Origin: Clostridiales bacterium VE202-21
Lineage (GTDB): Bacteria > Bacillota > Clostridia > Lachnospirales > Lachnospiraceae
NCBI GenBank assembly: GCA_000509105.1
Contig: BAIF02000024.1
Location: forward strand, 1-64,000
Direction of reading: 5' to 3'
Length of the DNA stretch: 64,000 nucleotides
Positions 37,542 through 47,426 of the stretch are shown here, piece after piece. Both the position numbers and the translations under genes were made by a program. The notes beneath the pieces were generated by a model that saw only the letters and a list, made by a program, of their open reading frames with translations, did not search any database and was not told the DNA's origin. Position 1 is the first letter of the stretch. Every line of letters begins with the position of its first letter.

Positions 37542-39308
37542 ATGAGTACAGGAGTAATTAAAAAAGTTGCAGGACCTCTGGTTATTGCAGAGGGTATGCG
37601 TGACGCGAATATGTTTGACGTCGTTCGTGTCAGTAATCAAAGACTGATTGGTGAGATCATAGAGATACATGGAGATGAGGCTTCTATACAGGTTTATGAG
37701 GAGACTTCAGGACTGGGGCCCGGAGAACCAGTAGAGTCTATGGGAGTTCCCATGTCTGTGGAATTAGGGCCTGGCTTGATCAGCAGTATCTATGACGGAA
37801 TCCAGAGGCCGTTGGATGATATCATGAAGATTTCCGGAAACAATCTGAAACGTGGAGTGGAAGTATCATCTTTGAAAAGAGATTTGAAATGGGAGTTTGT
37901 CCCTACAGTGGCTGCTGGCGATGAAGTAGAGGCCGGGGATATCATCGGCACGGTGCAGGAAACGATCGTTGTTCAGCAGAAAATCATGGTGCCTTATGGC
38001 ATAAAAGGAAAAATTAAAGAAATCAAAGCCGGTGAATTTACGGTGGAAGAGACCGTTGCAGTAGTTGAGACATCGGACGGTGATAAGAATCTGACCCTGA
38101 TGCAGAGATGGCCGGTTCGAAGAGGGCGGCCTTACCAGAAAAAACTGCCGCCTGAAATGCCGCTTGTTACAGGGCAGCGTGTTGTAGATACCTTCTTTCC
38201 TATCGCAAAGGGTGGTGTGGCAGCGGTTCCGGGCCCATTCGGAAGCGGGAAGACAGTCATACAGCATCAGCTTGCAAAATGGGCGGAAGCAGATATCGTT
38301 GTTTATATCGGATGCGGCGAGCGCGGCAATGAGATGACGGATGTTCTGAACGAGTTCCCGGAACTGAAGGATCCGAAGACGGGACAGTCACTGATGGAGC
38401 GGACGGTGCTGATAGCAAATACATCCGATATGCCTGTGGCAGCCCGTGAAGCCTCTATATATACAGGAATCACAATCGCAGAATACTTCAGAGATATGGG
38501 ATTCTCAGTAGCCTTAATGGCAGATTCAACATCCCGCTGGGCAGAGGCCCTTCGGGAGATGTCCGGGCGTTTGGAAGAGATGCCTGGTGAGGAAGGCTAC
38601 CCCGCATATCTGGGCAGCCGTCTTGCACAGTTCTATGAAAGGGCCGGCCATGTGATCTGCCTTGGAAAAGACGGCAGGGAAGGCGCGCTGTCCGCGATCG
38701 GAGCGGTATCGCCTCCCGGCGGTGATATTTCCGAACCGGTATCACAGGCAACGCTTCGTATCGTGAAAGTATTCTGGGGACTGGATTCTGCGCTTGCGTA
38801 TAAGAGGCATTTCCCTGCGATCAACTGGCTGAACAGTTATTCACTATATCTGGATGATATGGAAAAATGGTTCAATGCCAAAGTTGCACCTGACTGGATG
38901 GAAAACCGCCAGAAGATGATGTCACTTCTTCAGGAAGAGGCAGAGCTGGAAGAGATCGTGAAAATGGTTGGTATGGACGCCCTGTCCCCGAGTGACCGCC
39001 TCAAGATGGAAGCCGCACGTTCTATCCGGGAAGATTTCCTGCATCAGAACTCCTTCCATGAGGTGGATACTTACACCTCACTCAAAAAGCAGCATATGAT
39101 GATGAAACTGGTTATGGCTTTCTATGAACAGGCCGTAGCGGCGCTTGCGGAAGGCGCTTCGCTGCAGAAGCTGATTAGTATGCCGGTTCGCGAGCAGATC
39201 GGCCGTTTTAAGTATACACATGAGGACCAGCTGGACAGTGCATACGAGGAAGTGAAGAAAGAGCTGCATATGGAAATTGCCAACACAATCGGGAAGGAGG
39301 ACTTCTAA
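37542..39308 (+). CDS. ntpA: V-type ATPase catalytic subunit A
   Basis: The 588-residue catalytic subunit. Walker A GPFGSGKT at ~231-238, [27 protein letters not shown] and [20 protein letters not shown] are all intact. The A-type 'non-homologous' insert ([20 protein letters not shown] and after) is present, separating it from F-type beta. AGGAGG precedes the ATG. The last base of its stop is the first of the ntpB ATG (TAATG). Confidence 0.96.
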   Translation: MSTGVIKKVAGPLVIAEGMRDANMFDVVRVSNQRLIGEIIEIHGDEASIQVYEETSGLGPGEPVESMGVPMSVELGPGLISSIYDGIQRPLDDIMKISGNNLKRGVEVSSLKRDLKWEFVPTVAAGDEVEAGDIIGTVQETIVVQQKIMVPYGIKGKIKEIKAGEFTVEETVAVVETSDGDKNLTLMQRWPVRRGRPYQKKLPPEMPLVTGQRVVDTFFPIAKGGVAAVPGPFGSGKTVIQHQLAKWAEADIVVYIGCGERGNEMTDVLNEFPELKDPKTGQSLMERTVLIANTSDMPVAAREASIYTGITIAEYFRDMGFSVALMADSTSRWAEALREMSGRLEEMPGEEGYPAYLGSRLAQFYERAGHVICLGKDGREGALSAIGAVSPPGGDISEPVSQATLRIVKVFWGLDSALAYKRHFPAINWLNSYSLYLDDMEKWFNAKVAPDWMENRQKMMSLLQEEAELEEIVKMVGMDALSPSDRLKMEAARSIREDFLHQNSFHEVDTYTSLKKQHMMMKLVMAFYEQAVAALAEGASLQKLISMPVREQIGRFKYTHEDQLDSAYEEVKKELHMEIANTIGKEDF

Positions 39309-40681
39309 TGCCAAAAGAGTATAGAACCATACAGGAAGTAGCCGGTCCTCTGATGTTAGTGCGCGGCGTGGAAAATGTCACCTACGATGAACTGGGAGAG
39401 ATCGAGCTTGCAGACGGCGAAACAAGGCGCTGCAAGGTGCTGGAGATTAACGGAAATGACGCTCTGGTACAGTTATTTGAAAGTGCAACAGGTATTAACC
39501 TGTCAAACAGTAAAGTCCGTTTTCTGGGACGCAGCATGGAACTTGGAGTTTCTGAGGATATGCTGGGGCGTGTATTCGACGGCCTGGGCCGTCCGATCGA
39601 CGAGGGGCCGGAGATTCTTCCGGATGCACGCATGGATATTAACGGCCTGCCTATGAACCCGGCTGCCAGAAACTATCCGGAGGAGTTTATCCAGACGGGT
39701 GTTTCTGCAATTGACGGCCTGAACACCCTGGTAAGGGGGCAGAAGCTGCCCATATTTTCGGCTTCCGGCCTGCCCCATGCCCAGCTTGCCGCGCAGATTG
39801 CAAGACAGGCAAAGGTACTGGGTACGAACGAGAATTTTGCCGTTGTATTTGCTGCAATGGGTATCACGTTTGAAGAGTCCAACTTTTTTATAGAGAGCTT
39901 TAAAGCAACAGGAGCCATTGATAGAACCGTTTTGTTTGTCAATCTGGCAAATGACCCCGCTATCGAGCGTATTGCGACACCGCGTATGGCACTGACAGCG
40001 GCGGAATACCTCGCTTTTGAAAAGGATATGCATGTGCTTGTTATCCTGACCGATATCACAAACTACGCGGATGCCCTGCGTGAGGTTTCCGCAGCCCGTA
40101 AAGAGGTTCCGGGGCGCCGCGGGTATCCGGGATATATGTATACGGACCTGGCATCGCTGTATGAGAGAGCTGGCCGGCAGAATGGCAAAAAGGGAAGTAT
40201 CACAATGATCCCGATCCTGACCATGCCCGAAGACGATAAGACACACCCAATTCCTGACCTGACGGGGTATATTACGGAGGGCCAGATCATCTTGAGCCGT
40301 GATCTGTACAGAAAAGGTGTTACACCTCCTATCGACGTACTGCCCTCCCTGTCGCGTCTGAAGGATAAAGGAATCGGCGAAGGCAAGACGCGCGCCGACC
40401 ATTCCAATACGATGAACCAGCTGTTTGCGGCTTATGCACGAGGTAAGGATGCCAAAGAGCTGATGGTGATTCTCGGTGAAGCCGCTCTGACAGATGTTGA
40501 TTTGATCTATGCAAAGTTTGCAGATGCATTTGAACATGAATATGTATCACAAGGATACCAGACAGACCGAAGCATTGAAGAGACGTTGGATATCGGATGG
40601 AAATTACTCTCCATGCTGCCAAGAGCAGAACTGAAACGTATAGACGACAAGTTCTTAGACCTGTATTACGGGAAAGAATAA
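39308..40681 (+). CDS. ntpB: V-type ATPase subunit B
   Basis: The 457-residue non-catalytic nucleotide-binding subunit. It has [18 protein letters not shown], the [20 protein letters not shown] stretch in place of a Walker A loop, [16 protein letters not shown] and [20 protein letters not shown], all typical of the B subunit. Alternates with subunit A in the A3B3 head. Overlaps ntpA by one base. Confidence 0.96.
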   Translation: MPKEYRTIQEVAGPLMLVRGVENVTYDELGEIELADGETRRCKVLEINGNDALVQLFESATGINLSNSKVRFLGRSMELGVSEDMLGRVFDGLGRPIDEGPEILPDARMDINGLPMNPAARNYPEEFIQTGVSAIDGLNTLVRGQKLPIFSASGLPHAQLAAQIARQAKVLGTNENFAVVFAAMGITFEESNFFIESFKATGAIDRTVLFVNLANDPAIERIATPRMALTAAEYLAFEKDMHVLVILTDITNYADALREVSAARKEVPGRRGYPGYMYTDLASLYERAGRQNGKKGSITMIPILTMPEDDKTHPIPDLTGYITEGQIILSRDLYRKGVTPPIDVLPSLSRLKDKGIGEGKTRADHSNTMNQLFAAYARGKDAKELMVILGEAALTDVDLIYAKFADAFEHEYVSQGYQTDRSIEETLDIGWKLLSMLPRAELKRIDDKFLDLYYGKE

Positions 40682-40723
40682 GGGAAACGCAGCAGGCGGC
40701 ATAAAAAAGAGAGGTGATTACAT

Positions 40724-41395
40724 TTGGCATCAACACAGGTTAACCCAACCCGTATGGAACTGACCCGATTGAAGAAAAAAAGACTGACTGCCATCCGCGG
40801 CCACAAGCTTTTGAAAGATAAACGGGATGAGCTGATGCGCCAGTATCTGGAACTGGTGCGGGAGAACATGGAGGTTCGTTTGAGGGTGGAAGCCGGAATC
40901 CTTTCTGCCAACAAAAACTTTGTTATAGCCAAAGCAGGGATGTCCGAGGCAGCGCTGAATACAGCACTCATGGCGCCAAAGCAGGAGATCAATCTGGTTC
41001 CGAAGGAAAAGAATGTCATGAGCGTAGATATACCGACCTTTGATTACAAGACAAGGACAGCAGATGAGAATGATATCTATTCCTATGGCTTTGCCTTTAC
41101 ATCCAGTGACTTGGATGGGGCCGTTAAGTCGCTGGCAGATATACTGCCCGATATGATACGGCTTGCAGAGTGCGAAAAAGCGTGTCAGCTTATGGCGGCA
41201 GAGATCGAGAAGACAAGAAGGCGCGTAAACGCGCTGGAACATGTTATCATACCGGAGGCAGAAAAGAACATCAAGTATATTACCATGAAATTGGATGAAA
41301 ATGAGAGAAGCACCCAGATTCGTCTGATGAAGGTGAAAGATATGATGTTGGAAGAGGCACATCATTATAATAAAAAGCAGGAATGCATAAAATAA
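40724..41395 (+). CDS. ntpD: V-type ATPase subunit D (central rotor shaft)
   Basis: A 223-residue coiled-coil protein opening with VNPTRMELTRLKKKRLTAIR, the D-subunit signature, and a C-terminal helix RRVNALEHVIIPEAEKNIKY. Start is TTG 40724, 7 bases after GAGAGGTG; no better start is in frame before VNPTRM. It closes the operon, with a terminator about 50 bases later. Confidence 0.93.
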   Translation: MASTQVNPTRMELTRLKKKRLTAIRGHKLLKDKRDELMRQYLELVRENMEVRLRVEAGILSANKNFVIAKAGMSEAALNTALMAPKQEINLVPKEKNVMSVDIPTFDYKTRTADENDIYSYGFAFTSSDLDGAVKSLADILPDMIRLAECEKACQLMAAEIEKTRRRVNALEHVIIPEAEKNIKYITMKLDENERSTQIRLMKVKDMMLEEAHHYNKKQECIK

Positions 41396-41441
41396 AAAGC
41401 TCGTTTGCATCATGAAGCAGCAGTTGTTCGGCAGTGAATGG

Positions 41442-41471
41442 AAAAGCAGCCGTAATAACGGCTGCTTTTTT
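41442..41471 (+). terminator. rho-independent terminator of the V-ATPase operon
   Basis: AAAAGCAGCCG, loop TAATA, CGGCTGCTTTTTT. Ends the operon. The remaining ~260 bases to the next gene contain a G-rich run (41580-41587) and AT-rich sequence with TATAAT at 41651-41656 but no -35 box I trust. Confidence 0.9.
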
Positions 41472-41735
41472 GTGGCCAGCATGGGATTACATATGGATGA
41501 TGGGGCGGAAGCACATGCCGCGATTAGGTATATGGCCGCAAAGCGGCGGAGCCAAAGTGTGTAGGCCCTTTATGAGTGAGGGGGGGAGTTGAGGCGGACT
41601 TATTCAATTTATTCTGTAATATGAAAGTATTCTTTCCTAATTTATAAATTTATAATAGAATACACCCGTGAATTAACGATTCTCCACCAACAGCATATAC
41701 TAACCATATAATGTCTTGAAATGGAAGTGTGTATT

Positions 41736-42374
41736 ATGAATCCAAAACTGCCTTATTACATGGCATATCCTATGCCGCTTGCGTATGATGATGAGAAAAT
41801 TGAGCGGAGAGACTTTGAGTATATGAAAAGTCTTTATCCGTCAATGGCTAAAAAAATCCTTCCTTATGTAGAAGATGAGTGTGACAGAATGGAGTACGAT
41901 TGCAGCATGATGTATGACGAATATCCGGATAAACTGCAGCTGCGTATGATGTGCAGCCGGATCTATGATAATGTACGTAAACACGAAAAGATGTTTTATG
42001 GGGAAGGATATGAGGACGTTTTTCCAGAAGAGATGATGGAAGAGGAGATGTTTACGGAAGATATCATGGAAGAGCAGGCTATACACCTTCCGGGGCGTCC
42101 GACGCAGGATAACCGCCCGCCGAGACCGGGGCGTCCGCCGCAGGATAACCGCCCGCCGAGACCAGGGCGTCCGCCGCAGGATAACCGCCCGCCGAGACCA
42201 GGGCGTCCACCGCAGGATAACCGTCCGCCAAGACCGGGCCGTCCTCCGCAGAACCGTCCGCCTCAGGGGCCTGGGGGACAGAACTGGCTGCGTGATATGG
42301 TGGAAGTAATGCTGTATCAGGAATTGTATAAACGCAGGTGCGATAACCGGCGATGCAGGCGCAAATTTTACTAA
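41736..42374 (+). CDS. proline/arginine-rich repeat protein, Lachnospiraceae hypothetical
   Basis: A 212-residue protein in three parts. The N-terminal ~110 residues (PYYMAYPMPLAYDDEKIERR, ILPYVEDECDRMEYDCSMMY) are acidic, with many Tyr/Met/Glu. Four nearly exact 12-residue repeats of the RPPRPGRPPQDN type follow (DNA repeat unit 36 bp, ~42090-42245). The basic tail ends RRCDNRRCRRKFY. I recall similar N-termini in Lachnospiraceae proteins of unknown role; the tyrosine/cysteine/arginine-rich make-up is like spore-coat proteins but that is only a guess. GGAAGTG precedes ATG 41736; an ATG 15 bases upstream lacks a site. Confidence 0.7.
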   Translation: MNPKLPYYMAYPMPLAYDDEKIERRDFEYMKSLYPSMAKKILPYVEDECDRMEYDCSMMYDEYPDKLQLRMMCSRIYDNVRKHEKMFYGEGYEDVFPEEMMEEEMFTEDIMEEQAIHLPGRPTQDNRPPRPGRPPQDNRPPRPGRPPQDNRPPRPGRPPQDNRPPRPGRPPQNRPPQGPGGQNWLRDMVEVMLYQELYKRRCDNRRCRRKFY

Positions 42375-42395
42375 TTAAAAAAAATATGATATAAT
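42367..42395 (+). promoter_or_regulatory. promoter of the shikimate kinase gene
   Basis: TTTACT (42367-42372), a 17-base spacer and TATAAT (42390-42395). The -35 box overlaps the last codons of the repeat-protein gene. Confidence 0.6.
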
Positions 42396-42508
42396 GTCGC
42401 AAGATGTATTACTGTCCAAAGGGCATCCCGTAAAATATGCTGCGGGCGGATCTGCAGTGAGACTGCAGAATCATGAATAAGTCAGGATAAATCAAGGTGG
42501 ATATACTC

Positions 42509-43018
42509 ATGAAAAAAAATCTTATTTTTATTGGCATGCCGGCAGTCGGAAAGAGCACAGTCGGTGTTGTTGTGGCGAAAAGGCTGGGCATGAAGTTTGT
42601 TGATACAGATCTGCTGATCCAAGAGCAAGAGGATAGGCTCCTGCGCGAGATTATTGCAGATGTTGGAGAAGAGGGATTCCTGAAAATTGAAAATCAGGTC
42701 AACCGTGATTTGGATGTAAAAAATGCTGTAATATCGCCGGGCGGCAGTGTGATTTACTGTGAAGAGGCGATGAGGCATTTTAAAGAAACCGGAACGGTCG
42801 TATATTTGAAGGCTTCTTATCAAACAATAAAAAGAAGGATTCGAAGTCCCAAAAAGCGCGGAGTTGTCCTGAAAGAAGGGCAGACGTTCCGTGACCTGTA
42901 TAATGAGCGGACGAAGCTGTTTGAAATGTATGCGGATATTACCATTTCCGAAGATGGATGCCGGATTGAACAGACCATAGAGAACGTACTAAACGCTGTG
43001 GAAGATCCTGGAAGATAA
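42509..43018 (+). CDS. aroK: shikimate kinase
   Basis: A 169-residue P-loop kinase of chorismate synthesis. Walker A GMPAVGKS is at 9-16, then VDTDLLIQ (shikimate-binding Asp), IENQVNRDL and SPGGSVIY (the GGG-like anchoring loop). This short form with IQEQEDRLLREIIADVGEEG is common in Lachnospiraceae. AAGGTGG lies before ATG 42509; an ATG 12 bases upstream overlaps it. No other aro genes are nearby. Confidence 0.85.
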   Translation: MKKNLIFIGMPAVGKSTVGVVVAKRLGMKFVDTDLLIQEQEDRLLREIIADVGEEGFLKIENQVNRDLDVKNAVISPGGSVIYCEEAMRHFKETGTVVYLKASYQTIKRRIRSPKKRGVVLKEGQTFRDLYNERTKLFEMYADITISEDGCRIEQTIENVLNAVEDPGR

Positions 43019-43049
43019 GTGGATTGACGGAAGTACGGGAAAAAATGAT

Positions 43050-43077
43050 TTTACAAATTTTCATTTTATGGTATAAT
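43050..43077 (+). promoter_or_regulatory. promoter of murA
   Basis: TTTACA (43050-43055), a 16-base spacer and TATAAT (43072-43077), about 90 bases before the murA ATG. Confidence 0.6.
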
Positions 43078-43168
43078 GTCTTAGCATATTGAAAATTGGA
43101 CTTGAATAAGTAACAGGGGAATAATGATAAGGGATCACGATAACAATATCGGATAATCGAGGTGCAAT

Positions 43169-44461
43169 ATGGAGCAATATATTATTAAAGGCGGCAGTCC
43201 GCTTGTAGGGGAAGTTGAGATAGGCGGAGCCAAGAATGCGGCACTTGCTATTCTGGCAGCGGCGATTATGACGGACGAGACAGTCCTGATTGACAATCTG
43301 CCGGATGTAAATGATATTAATGTGATGCTGGAGGCCATAGCGGGAATCGGCGCTACGGTGCAGAGAGTGGATCCGCACACAGTAAAGATTAACGGAAGCA
43401 CGATCGGCGACTTTAATATCGAATATGATTATATAAAGAAGATCAGAGCGTCCTACTATCTGTTAGGTGCTCTGCTTGGGAAATACAGAAAAGCAGAAGT
43501 AGCACTTCCGGGCGGGTGCAATATCGGCAGCCGTCCGATAGACCAGCATTTGAAGGGATTCCGTGCGTTGGGTGCTGACGTGGATATTGAGCACGGTAAG
43601 ATTGTGGCAGAAGCAGAGGTTCTCAGAGGAACCCATCTTTATTTTGATGTTGTAACCGTAGGGGCTACCATCAATGTAATGATGGCTGCAGCCATGGCTG
43701 ACGGCCTGACAATTATGGAGAACGTTGCCAAGGAACCGCATGTTGTTGATGTTGCCAACTTCCTGAACAGTATGGGAGCCAATATCAAGGGAGCGGGAAC
43801 GGATGTGATTAAGATCCGTGGTGTGAAGTCTCTTCACAAGACGGAATACTCCATCATCCCAGACCAGATTGAGGCAGGGACATTTATGTTCGCGGCAGCA
43901 GCAACTTTGGGTGATGTTACGGTTTTGAATGTAATTCCGAAACATTTGGATGCAACGATTTCCAAGCTGGTTGATATTGGCTGTGAAATAGAAGAGTTTG
44001 ACGACGCAGTGCGTGTTGTAGCGAAAAGGAGACTGTCTTCCACACAGGTTAAGACACTGCCTTATCCTGGCTATCCGACAGACATGCAGCCTCAGATCGG
44101 CGTGACGCTGGCTCTGGCAAAAGGAACAAGCACAATTACAGAAAGTATTTTCGAGAATCGTTTTAAATATTTGGATGAACTTGCCAGAATGGGCGCGGTG
44201 ATTAAGGTAGAAGGCAATTCTGCGACGATTGAAGGTGTGGAGAAGCTTTCCGGTGCACGGGTGAGCGCTCCGGATCTGCGGGCAGGGGCAGCTCTTTGCA
44301 TTGCGGGCCTGGCAACAGACGGGATTACGATCATTGATGATATTGTCTATATCCAAAGAGGCTATGAGAGATTTGAAGAAAAACTCCGCGGGCTGGGCGG
44401 GATGATTGAAAAAGTATCCAGCGAAAAAGAGATACAGAAGTTCAAGTTTAAAGTTGGGTGA
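43169..44461 (+). CDS. murA: UDP-N-acetylglucosamine 1-carboxyvinyltransferase
   Basis: First committed step of peptidoglycan precursor synthesis: transfers enolpyruvate from PEP to UDP-GlcNAc. The 430-residue product has Lys22-Asn23 in GGAKNAAL and active-site Cys117 in LPGGCNIGSRPIDQHL; the cysteine is the fosfomycin target, so the enzyme should be sensitive. The C-terminal DLRAGAALCIAGL loop is intact. Single gene with its own promoter; followed by the first fold-back element. Confidence 0.96.
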   Translation: MEQYIIKGGSPLVGEVEIGGAKNAALAILAAAIMTDETVLIDNLPDVNDINVMLEAIAGIGATVQRVDPHTVKINGSTIGDFNIEYDYIKKIRASYYLLGALLGKYRKAEVALPGGCNIGSRPIDQHLKGFRALGADVDIEHGKIVAEAEVLRGTHLYFDVVTVGATINVMMAAAMADGLTIMENVAKEPHVVDVANFLNSMGANIKGAGTDVIKIRGVKSLHKTEYSIIPDQIEAGTFMFAAAATLGDVTVLNVIPKHLDATISKLVDIGCEIEEFDDAVRVVAKRRLSSTQVKTLPYPGYPTDMQPQIGVTLALAKGTSTITESIFENRFKYLDELARMGAVIKVEGNSATIEGVEKLSGARVSAPDLRAGAALCIAGLATDGITIIDDIVYIQRGYERFEEKLRGLGGMIEKVSSEKEIQKFKFKVG

Positions 44462-44488
44462 GAAACGGGAGGGCTTGGAAAAGTTTCC

Positions 44489-44743
44489 GCCCCGGCTGTA
44501 TGGAAGGGTGTGCTTCCCGCGCTCGGGAATAGGGATATAAGATTTACTAATATGAAAATACGGGAAAATGCAGGCAACGCCGGCATGCCACGTGAAATCC
44601 TGATGGATTTCACGCGTCAGGCCGGCGCAAAACTATGATTCGGAATCATAGTTTTGACCTGCATTTTTCCGTATTTTCATATAAGTAAATCTAATGTCCC
44701 TATTTACGCACGCGGGAAGCACACCCTTCCATACAGCCGGGGC
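44489..44743. repeat. long fold-back element 1 (255 bp)
   Basis: Left arm 44489-44575 and right arm 44656-44743 are reverse complements over about 87 bases with roughly nine in ten positions matching. The core (44576-44655) holds a nested hairpin (GCCGGC, inner stem CGTGAAATCC, loop TGAT, GGATTTCACG, GCCGGC) and a second hairpin (AAAACTATGATTC / GAATCATAGTTTT). No ORF and no target duplication were seen. The same plan, with different arms, is at 57668-57960. It fills the gap between murA and the CapA-type gene; the rest of that gap (44744-44959) shows nothing clear. Confidence 0.85.
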
Positions 44744-44959
44744 TGGGCTTATCAAGGCGGGACGTTTTGCACCCGGAAGGCTTTTGGGCGGGGGCGGCGG
44801 AGTTAGGGGTTGACTTTTTACCAGGAGTGTGGGATTGTTTTCTTAAGGATATATGGCAGTTTGTTTTGAAAGAGTGAAGCTACTGGAGGAAGAGGGATTC
44901 TGCGGGGCGGTTGGGCGCTAATGAGCAGAACTGGAATTTACAGAAAGAGGATTTGAGTT

Positions 44960-46387
44960 ATGGGCAGTGACAGGTATGATGCGGAATTGCGCAGACAGAG
45001 GCTGGAGAAACGGAAGAGGGAGGTGCGGCGCAGGGCGGCGGTTTTTGGCGGGTGTGTTGTTGTTGTGATTGTTCTGGCGGTGAGTCTGGGGATAAGGGGA
45101 CATCGGCGGCGTTTGGCGGCCCAAGAGCTTGAGAGGGGCGTGAATGCGGTTCAGGCTTGTTTTGTTAAGACTTTTGGTGATATGGAGGAGACGGTTTCTG
45201 TTTCGGCGGAGAAGCAGGGGGACAGCAGGAAGTCTTTTGGAGCCTGGGTTATGGATACTTATTCCGGGAAACGGGAAGCGATTTTGAAGCGTGTACGGAA
45301 AGGGCAGATTTCTGGGGAAGGAATTTATGAGGCTTTGGGGGAGACAATACATGTGCTTCGTGACAGGTATGAAGGGAAACTCGATGATGCGCAAACCGCC
45401 AAAGAACAGGGGATTTTTCTGCAGGATGGGAAGACGGATCAGGCGGAGGTAGTGATTGCCGGGGATTTGTGTTTTGCTGAGGATGGATTTGTTTTGGATC
45501 ATTATGATACGGTGAATGACTTGTCACAGTGTATTTCGCCTGAGATCTTGCAGATGTCCAATGACGCGGATATTTTTTATCTGAACCACGAGTATTGTAT
45601 CAGTGACAGAGGCGAGCCGCTGGAAGGGAAGCTTTATACATTCCGTGCGAAGCCGGAACGGATGGGACTTCTGAAGGAAATGGGAACGGATCTGGTCTCA
45701 CTGGCCAATAATCACATTTATGATTATGGAAGGGATGCCATGATGGATACGGTGGATCTTCTGGATCAGGCGGAGATTCCTTATGTGGGCGGCGGCAGAA
45801 ACAGTGAGGAGGCAAGAAGACCGGTATATTTTGTTGTAAACGGCATGAAAATCGGCTTTGTGGCGGCTACCAATGCGGAGATCGTATTTTATACCCCTAA
45901 GGCAGAGACGGACTCCCCGGGGGTGCTGGAGGCCTATGATCCTGCAGAATATAAGCAGGTGATTTCGGATGCCGCAGGGCAGTGTGATTATCTGATTGCT
46001 TATATACACTGGGGGCCGGAAGATACCAATACATATGAAGAAAATCAGCACAATATGGGAGCGGAATTCCTGCAGGCGGGTGCCGACATTGTGGTTGGCG
46101 GGCATCCTCATGTGCTTCAGGGAATTGAATACATAGACGGCAGACCGGTAGTTTACAGTATGGGAGATTTCTGGTTTAATGATGAGACAAAGTACACGGG
46201 GCTTCTGAAACTGGAGCTTACACCAGAAGGGCTGAAGCAAATGTCCTTTGTGCCATGTCTGCAGACTGGATTTACGACACAGTATATCAGTGATCAGCAG
46301 GAGCAGACGGCATTTTATAATTTTCTGGAAGGGCTATCACCAAACGCGGGAATTGATGAAAACGGTGTGGTTACAGAGAAGAAATAA
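44960..46387 (+). CDS. CapA family protein (poly-gamma-glutamate synthesis type metallophosphatase fold)
   Basis: A 475-residue protein: basic N-terminus, one membrane helix (~28-47), a variable stalk to ~165, then the CapA domain. The domain shows VVIAGDLCFAE, YLNHEYCISDRGEP, DLVSLANNHIYDYG, AYIHWGPEDTNTY and VGGHPHVLQGIEY, the metallophosphatase-like motifs. CapA/PgsA proteins act in capsule or polyglutamate assembly; no capB/capC genes adjoin, so the role is open. The N-terminal third uses unusually many G/T-ending codons (runs of GTT, TTT, GGG) compared with the rest, hinting at different selection or origin. Confidence 0.85.
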   Translation: MGSDRYDAELRRQRLEKRKREVRRRAAVFGGCVVVVIVLAVSLGIRGHRRRLAAQELERGVNAVQACFVKTFGDMEETVSVSAEKQGDSRKSFGAWVMDTYSGKREAILKRVRKGQISGEGIYEALGETIHVLRDRYEGKLDDAQTAKEQGIFLQDGKTDQAEVVIAGDLCFAEDGFVLDHYDTVNDLSQCISPEILQMSNDADIFYLNHEYCISDRGEPLEGKLYTFRAKPERMGLLKEMGTDLVSLANNHIYDYGRDAMMDTVDLLDQAEIPYVGGGRNSEEARRPVYFVVNGMKIGFVAATNAEIVFYTPKAETDSPGVLEAYDPAEYKQVISDAAGQCDYLIAYIHWGPEDTNTYEENQHNMGAEFLQAGADIVVGGHPHVLQGIEYIDGRPVVYSMGDFWFNDETKYTGLLKLELTPEGLKQMSFVPCLQTGFTTQYISDQQEQTAFYNFLEGLSPNAGIDENGVVTEKK

Positions 46388-46477
46388 GGATGTGGAACGG
46401 GCTGCACGCAGTGCAGAGAATGAAAAAATCTGCAGAAGGCGGTGTCTGCTGCAGATCTTGAAGGATGAGGCAGAAGG

Positions 46478-47047
46478 ATGGAGAAACAGAAAATCATTGT
46501 GCGTATGGCGGATACCAGGGATGCACAGGAAATGCTGGACATTTATGAACCGTATGTGAAAGAAACGGCCATTACATTTGAATATGAGCCGCCCACGCTG
46601 GAGGAATTCTGCGGGAGGATTAAGAGGACGCTGGAGAAGTATCCCTGGCTTGCGGCTGTGGATGGTGGACGAATTGCAGGATACAGCTATGTATCACCAT
46701 TTAAGGACAGGGCAGCATATGACTGGGCAGTTGAGACTACTATTTATATCCGGCCGGAATATAAAGGACAGGGGATTGGAAGGCTGTTATACGGAAAGCT
46801 GGAGGCCATTTTGAAAGAGCAGCATATTTTGAATCTGAATGCATGCATTGTCTTCCCACATCCGGAAAGCATCGCATTTCATGAGAAGATGGGATATAAA
46901 ATAAATGCGCATTTCCATAAATGTGGTTATAAATTTGATACATGGCACGATATGATCTGGATGGAAAAAATGCTGGGTGAGCATCCAACGCAGCCGATGT
47001 CCATATTACCTGTGGGAGAAGTGCATACAGATAGAATTTTGATTTGA
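46478..47047 (+). CDS. GNAT family N-acetyltransferase (phosphinothricin/amino-acid acetyltransferase type)
   Basis: A 189-residue GNAT protein. It has VRMADTRDAQEMLDIYEPYV at the start, FEYEPPTLEEF, the acetyl-CoA loop RPEYKGQGIGRLLYGKL and FPHPESIAFHEKMGYK, the layout of PAT/MnaT-like enzymes that acetylate small amines or amino-acid analogues. An extra ~20-residue tail ends ILPVGEVHTDRILI. AGAAGGATGG overlaps the start region. The 90 bases before it hold only a small hairpin. Confidence 0.88.
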   Translation: MEKQKIIVRMADTRDAQEMLDIYEPYVKETAITFEYEPPTLEEFCGRIKRTLEKYPWLAAVDGGRIAGYSYVSPFKDRAAYDWAVETTIYIRPEYKGQGIGRLLYGKLEAILKEQHILNLNACIVFPHPESIAFHEKMGYKINAHFHKCGYKFDTWHDMIWMEKMLGEHPTQPMSILPVGEVHTDRILI

Positions 47048-47121
47048 GAACAAAGCGGGCAAGCCTACATCAACTCCCAAGCCCCTCACTCATAAAAAAA
47101 CTATAAATAGTGGAAAATATA

Positions 47122-47150
47122 TTGACATTTCGCGCAATACGGTGTAAGGT
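47122..47150 (+). promoter_or_regulatory. promoter of the metK riboswitch transcript
   Basis: TTGACA (47122-47127), a 17-base spacer and a TGTAAGGT segment whose -10 (TAAGGT, 47145-47150) is weak but preceded by TG. It lies about 35 bases before the riboswitch P1 helix. Confidence 0.5.
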
Positions 47151-47186
47151 TTGAAGTATAGTAAACAATTTAATAAAGCAAGCTTT

Positions 47187-47284
47187 CTCTTATTCAGAGC
47201 GGTGGAGATACAAAGGATCTGTGAAGCCGCGGCAACCCCAAAAAAGGAAGGTGCCAACCTGAGCGAGTAATCGAACAATAAGAG
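47187..47284 (+). ncRNA. SAM-I (S-box) riboswitch
   Basis: P1 arms CTCTTATT (47187-47194) and AATAAGAG (47277-47284) enclose the S-box core: CAGAGCGGTGGAGATA, GGATCTGTGAAGCCGCGGCA, ACCCC, AAGGTGCCAACCTGAGCGAG. These match the conserved kink-turn and SAM pocket elements of the class. A terminator hairpin follows, so binding of S-adenosylmethionine should stop transcription of metK. This is the expected feedback for the enzyme that makes SAM. Confidence 0.92.
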
Positions 47285-47302
47285 GATTGATTTATATGAT
47301 AT

Positions 47303-47334
47303 AAACAGTCCGCTTCTTGTGGGCTGTTTTCTTT
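47303..47334 (+). terminator. riboswitch-controlled terminator before metK
   Basis: AAACAGTCC, loop GCTTCTTGT, GGGCTGTTT then TCTTT. It lies between the SAM-I aptamer and the metK ribosome site and is the expression platform. Confidence 0.8.
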
Positions 47335-47426
47335 ATATTCAATTTAAAGAAAACGACTCCGGAGAGAAAGTGCTGATTCGGATTGCTAAAAAGAGCAGTC
47401 CTGACAATTTAAGGAGGAGAAAGAGT

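Noticed and set aside
39503-40537. Long antisense open frame opposite ntpB
   Set aside because: It mirrors a strongly conserved gene, has no ribosome site and its product has no recognisable domain.
42090-42250. Regular ~36-bp repeats that could be mistaken for a CRISPR array
   Set aside because: The units are directly adjacent with no unique spacers and stay in frame inside a proline-rich protein.
47048-47426. T-box leader before metK
   Set aside because: No T-box core sequence or specifier stem; the S-box elements and P1 pairing fit a SAM-I riboswitch.
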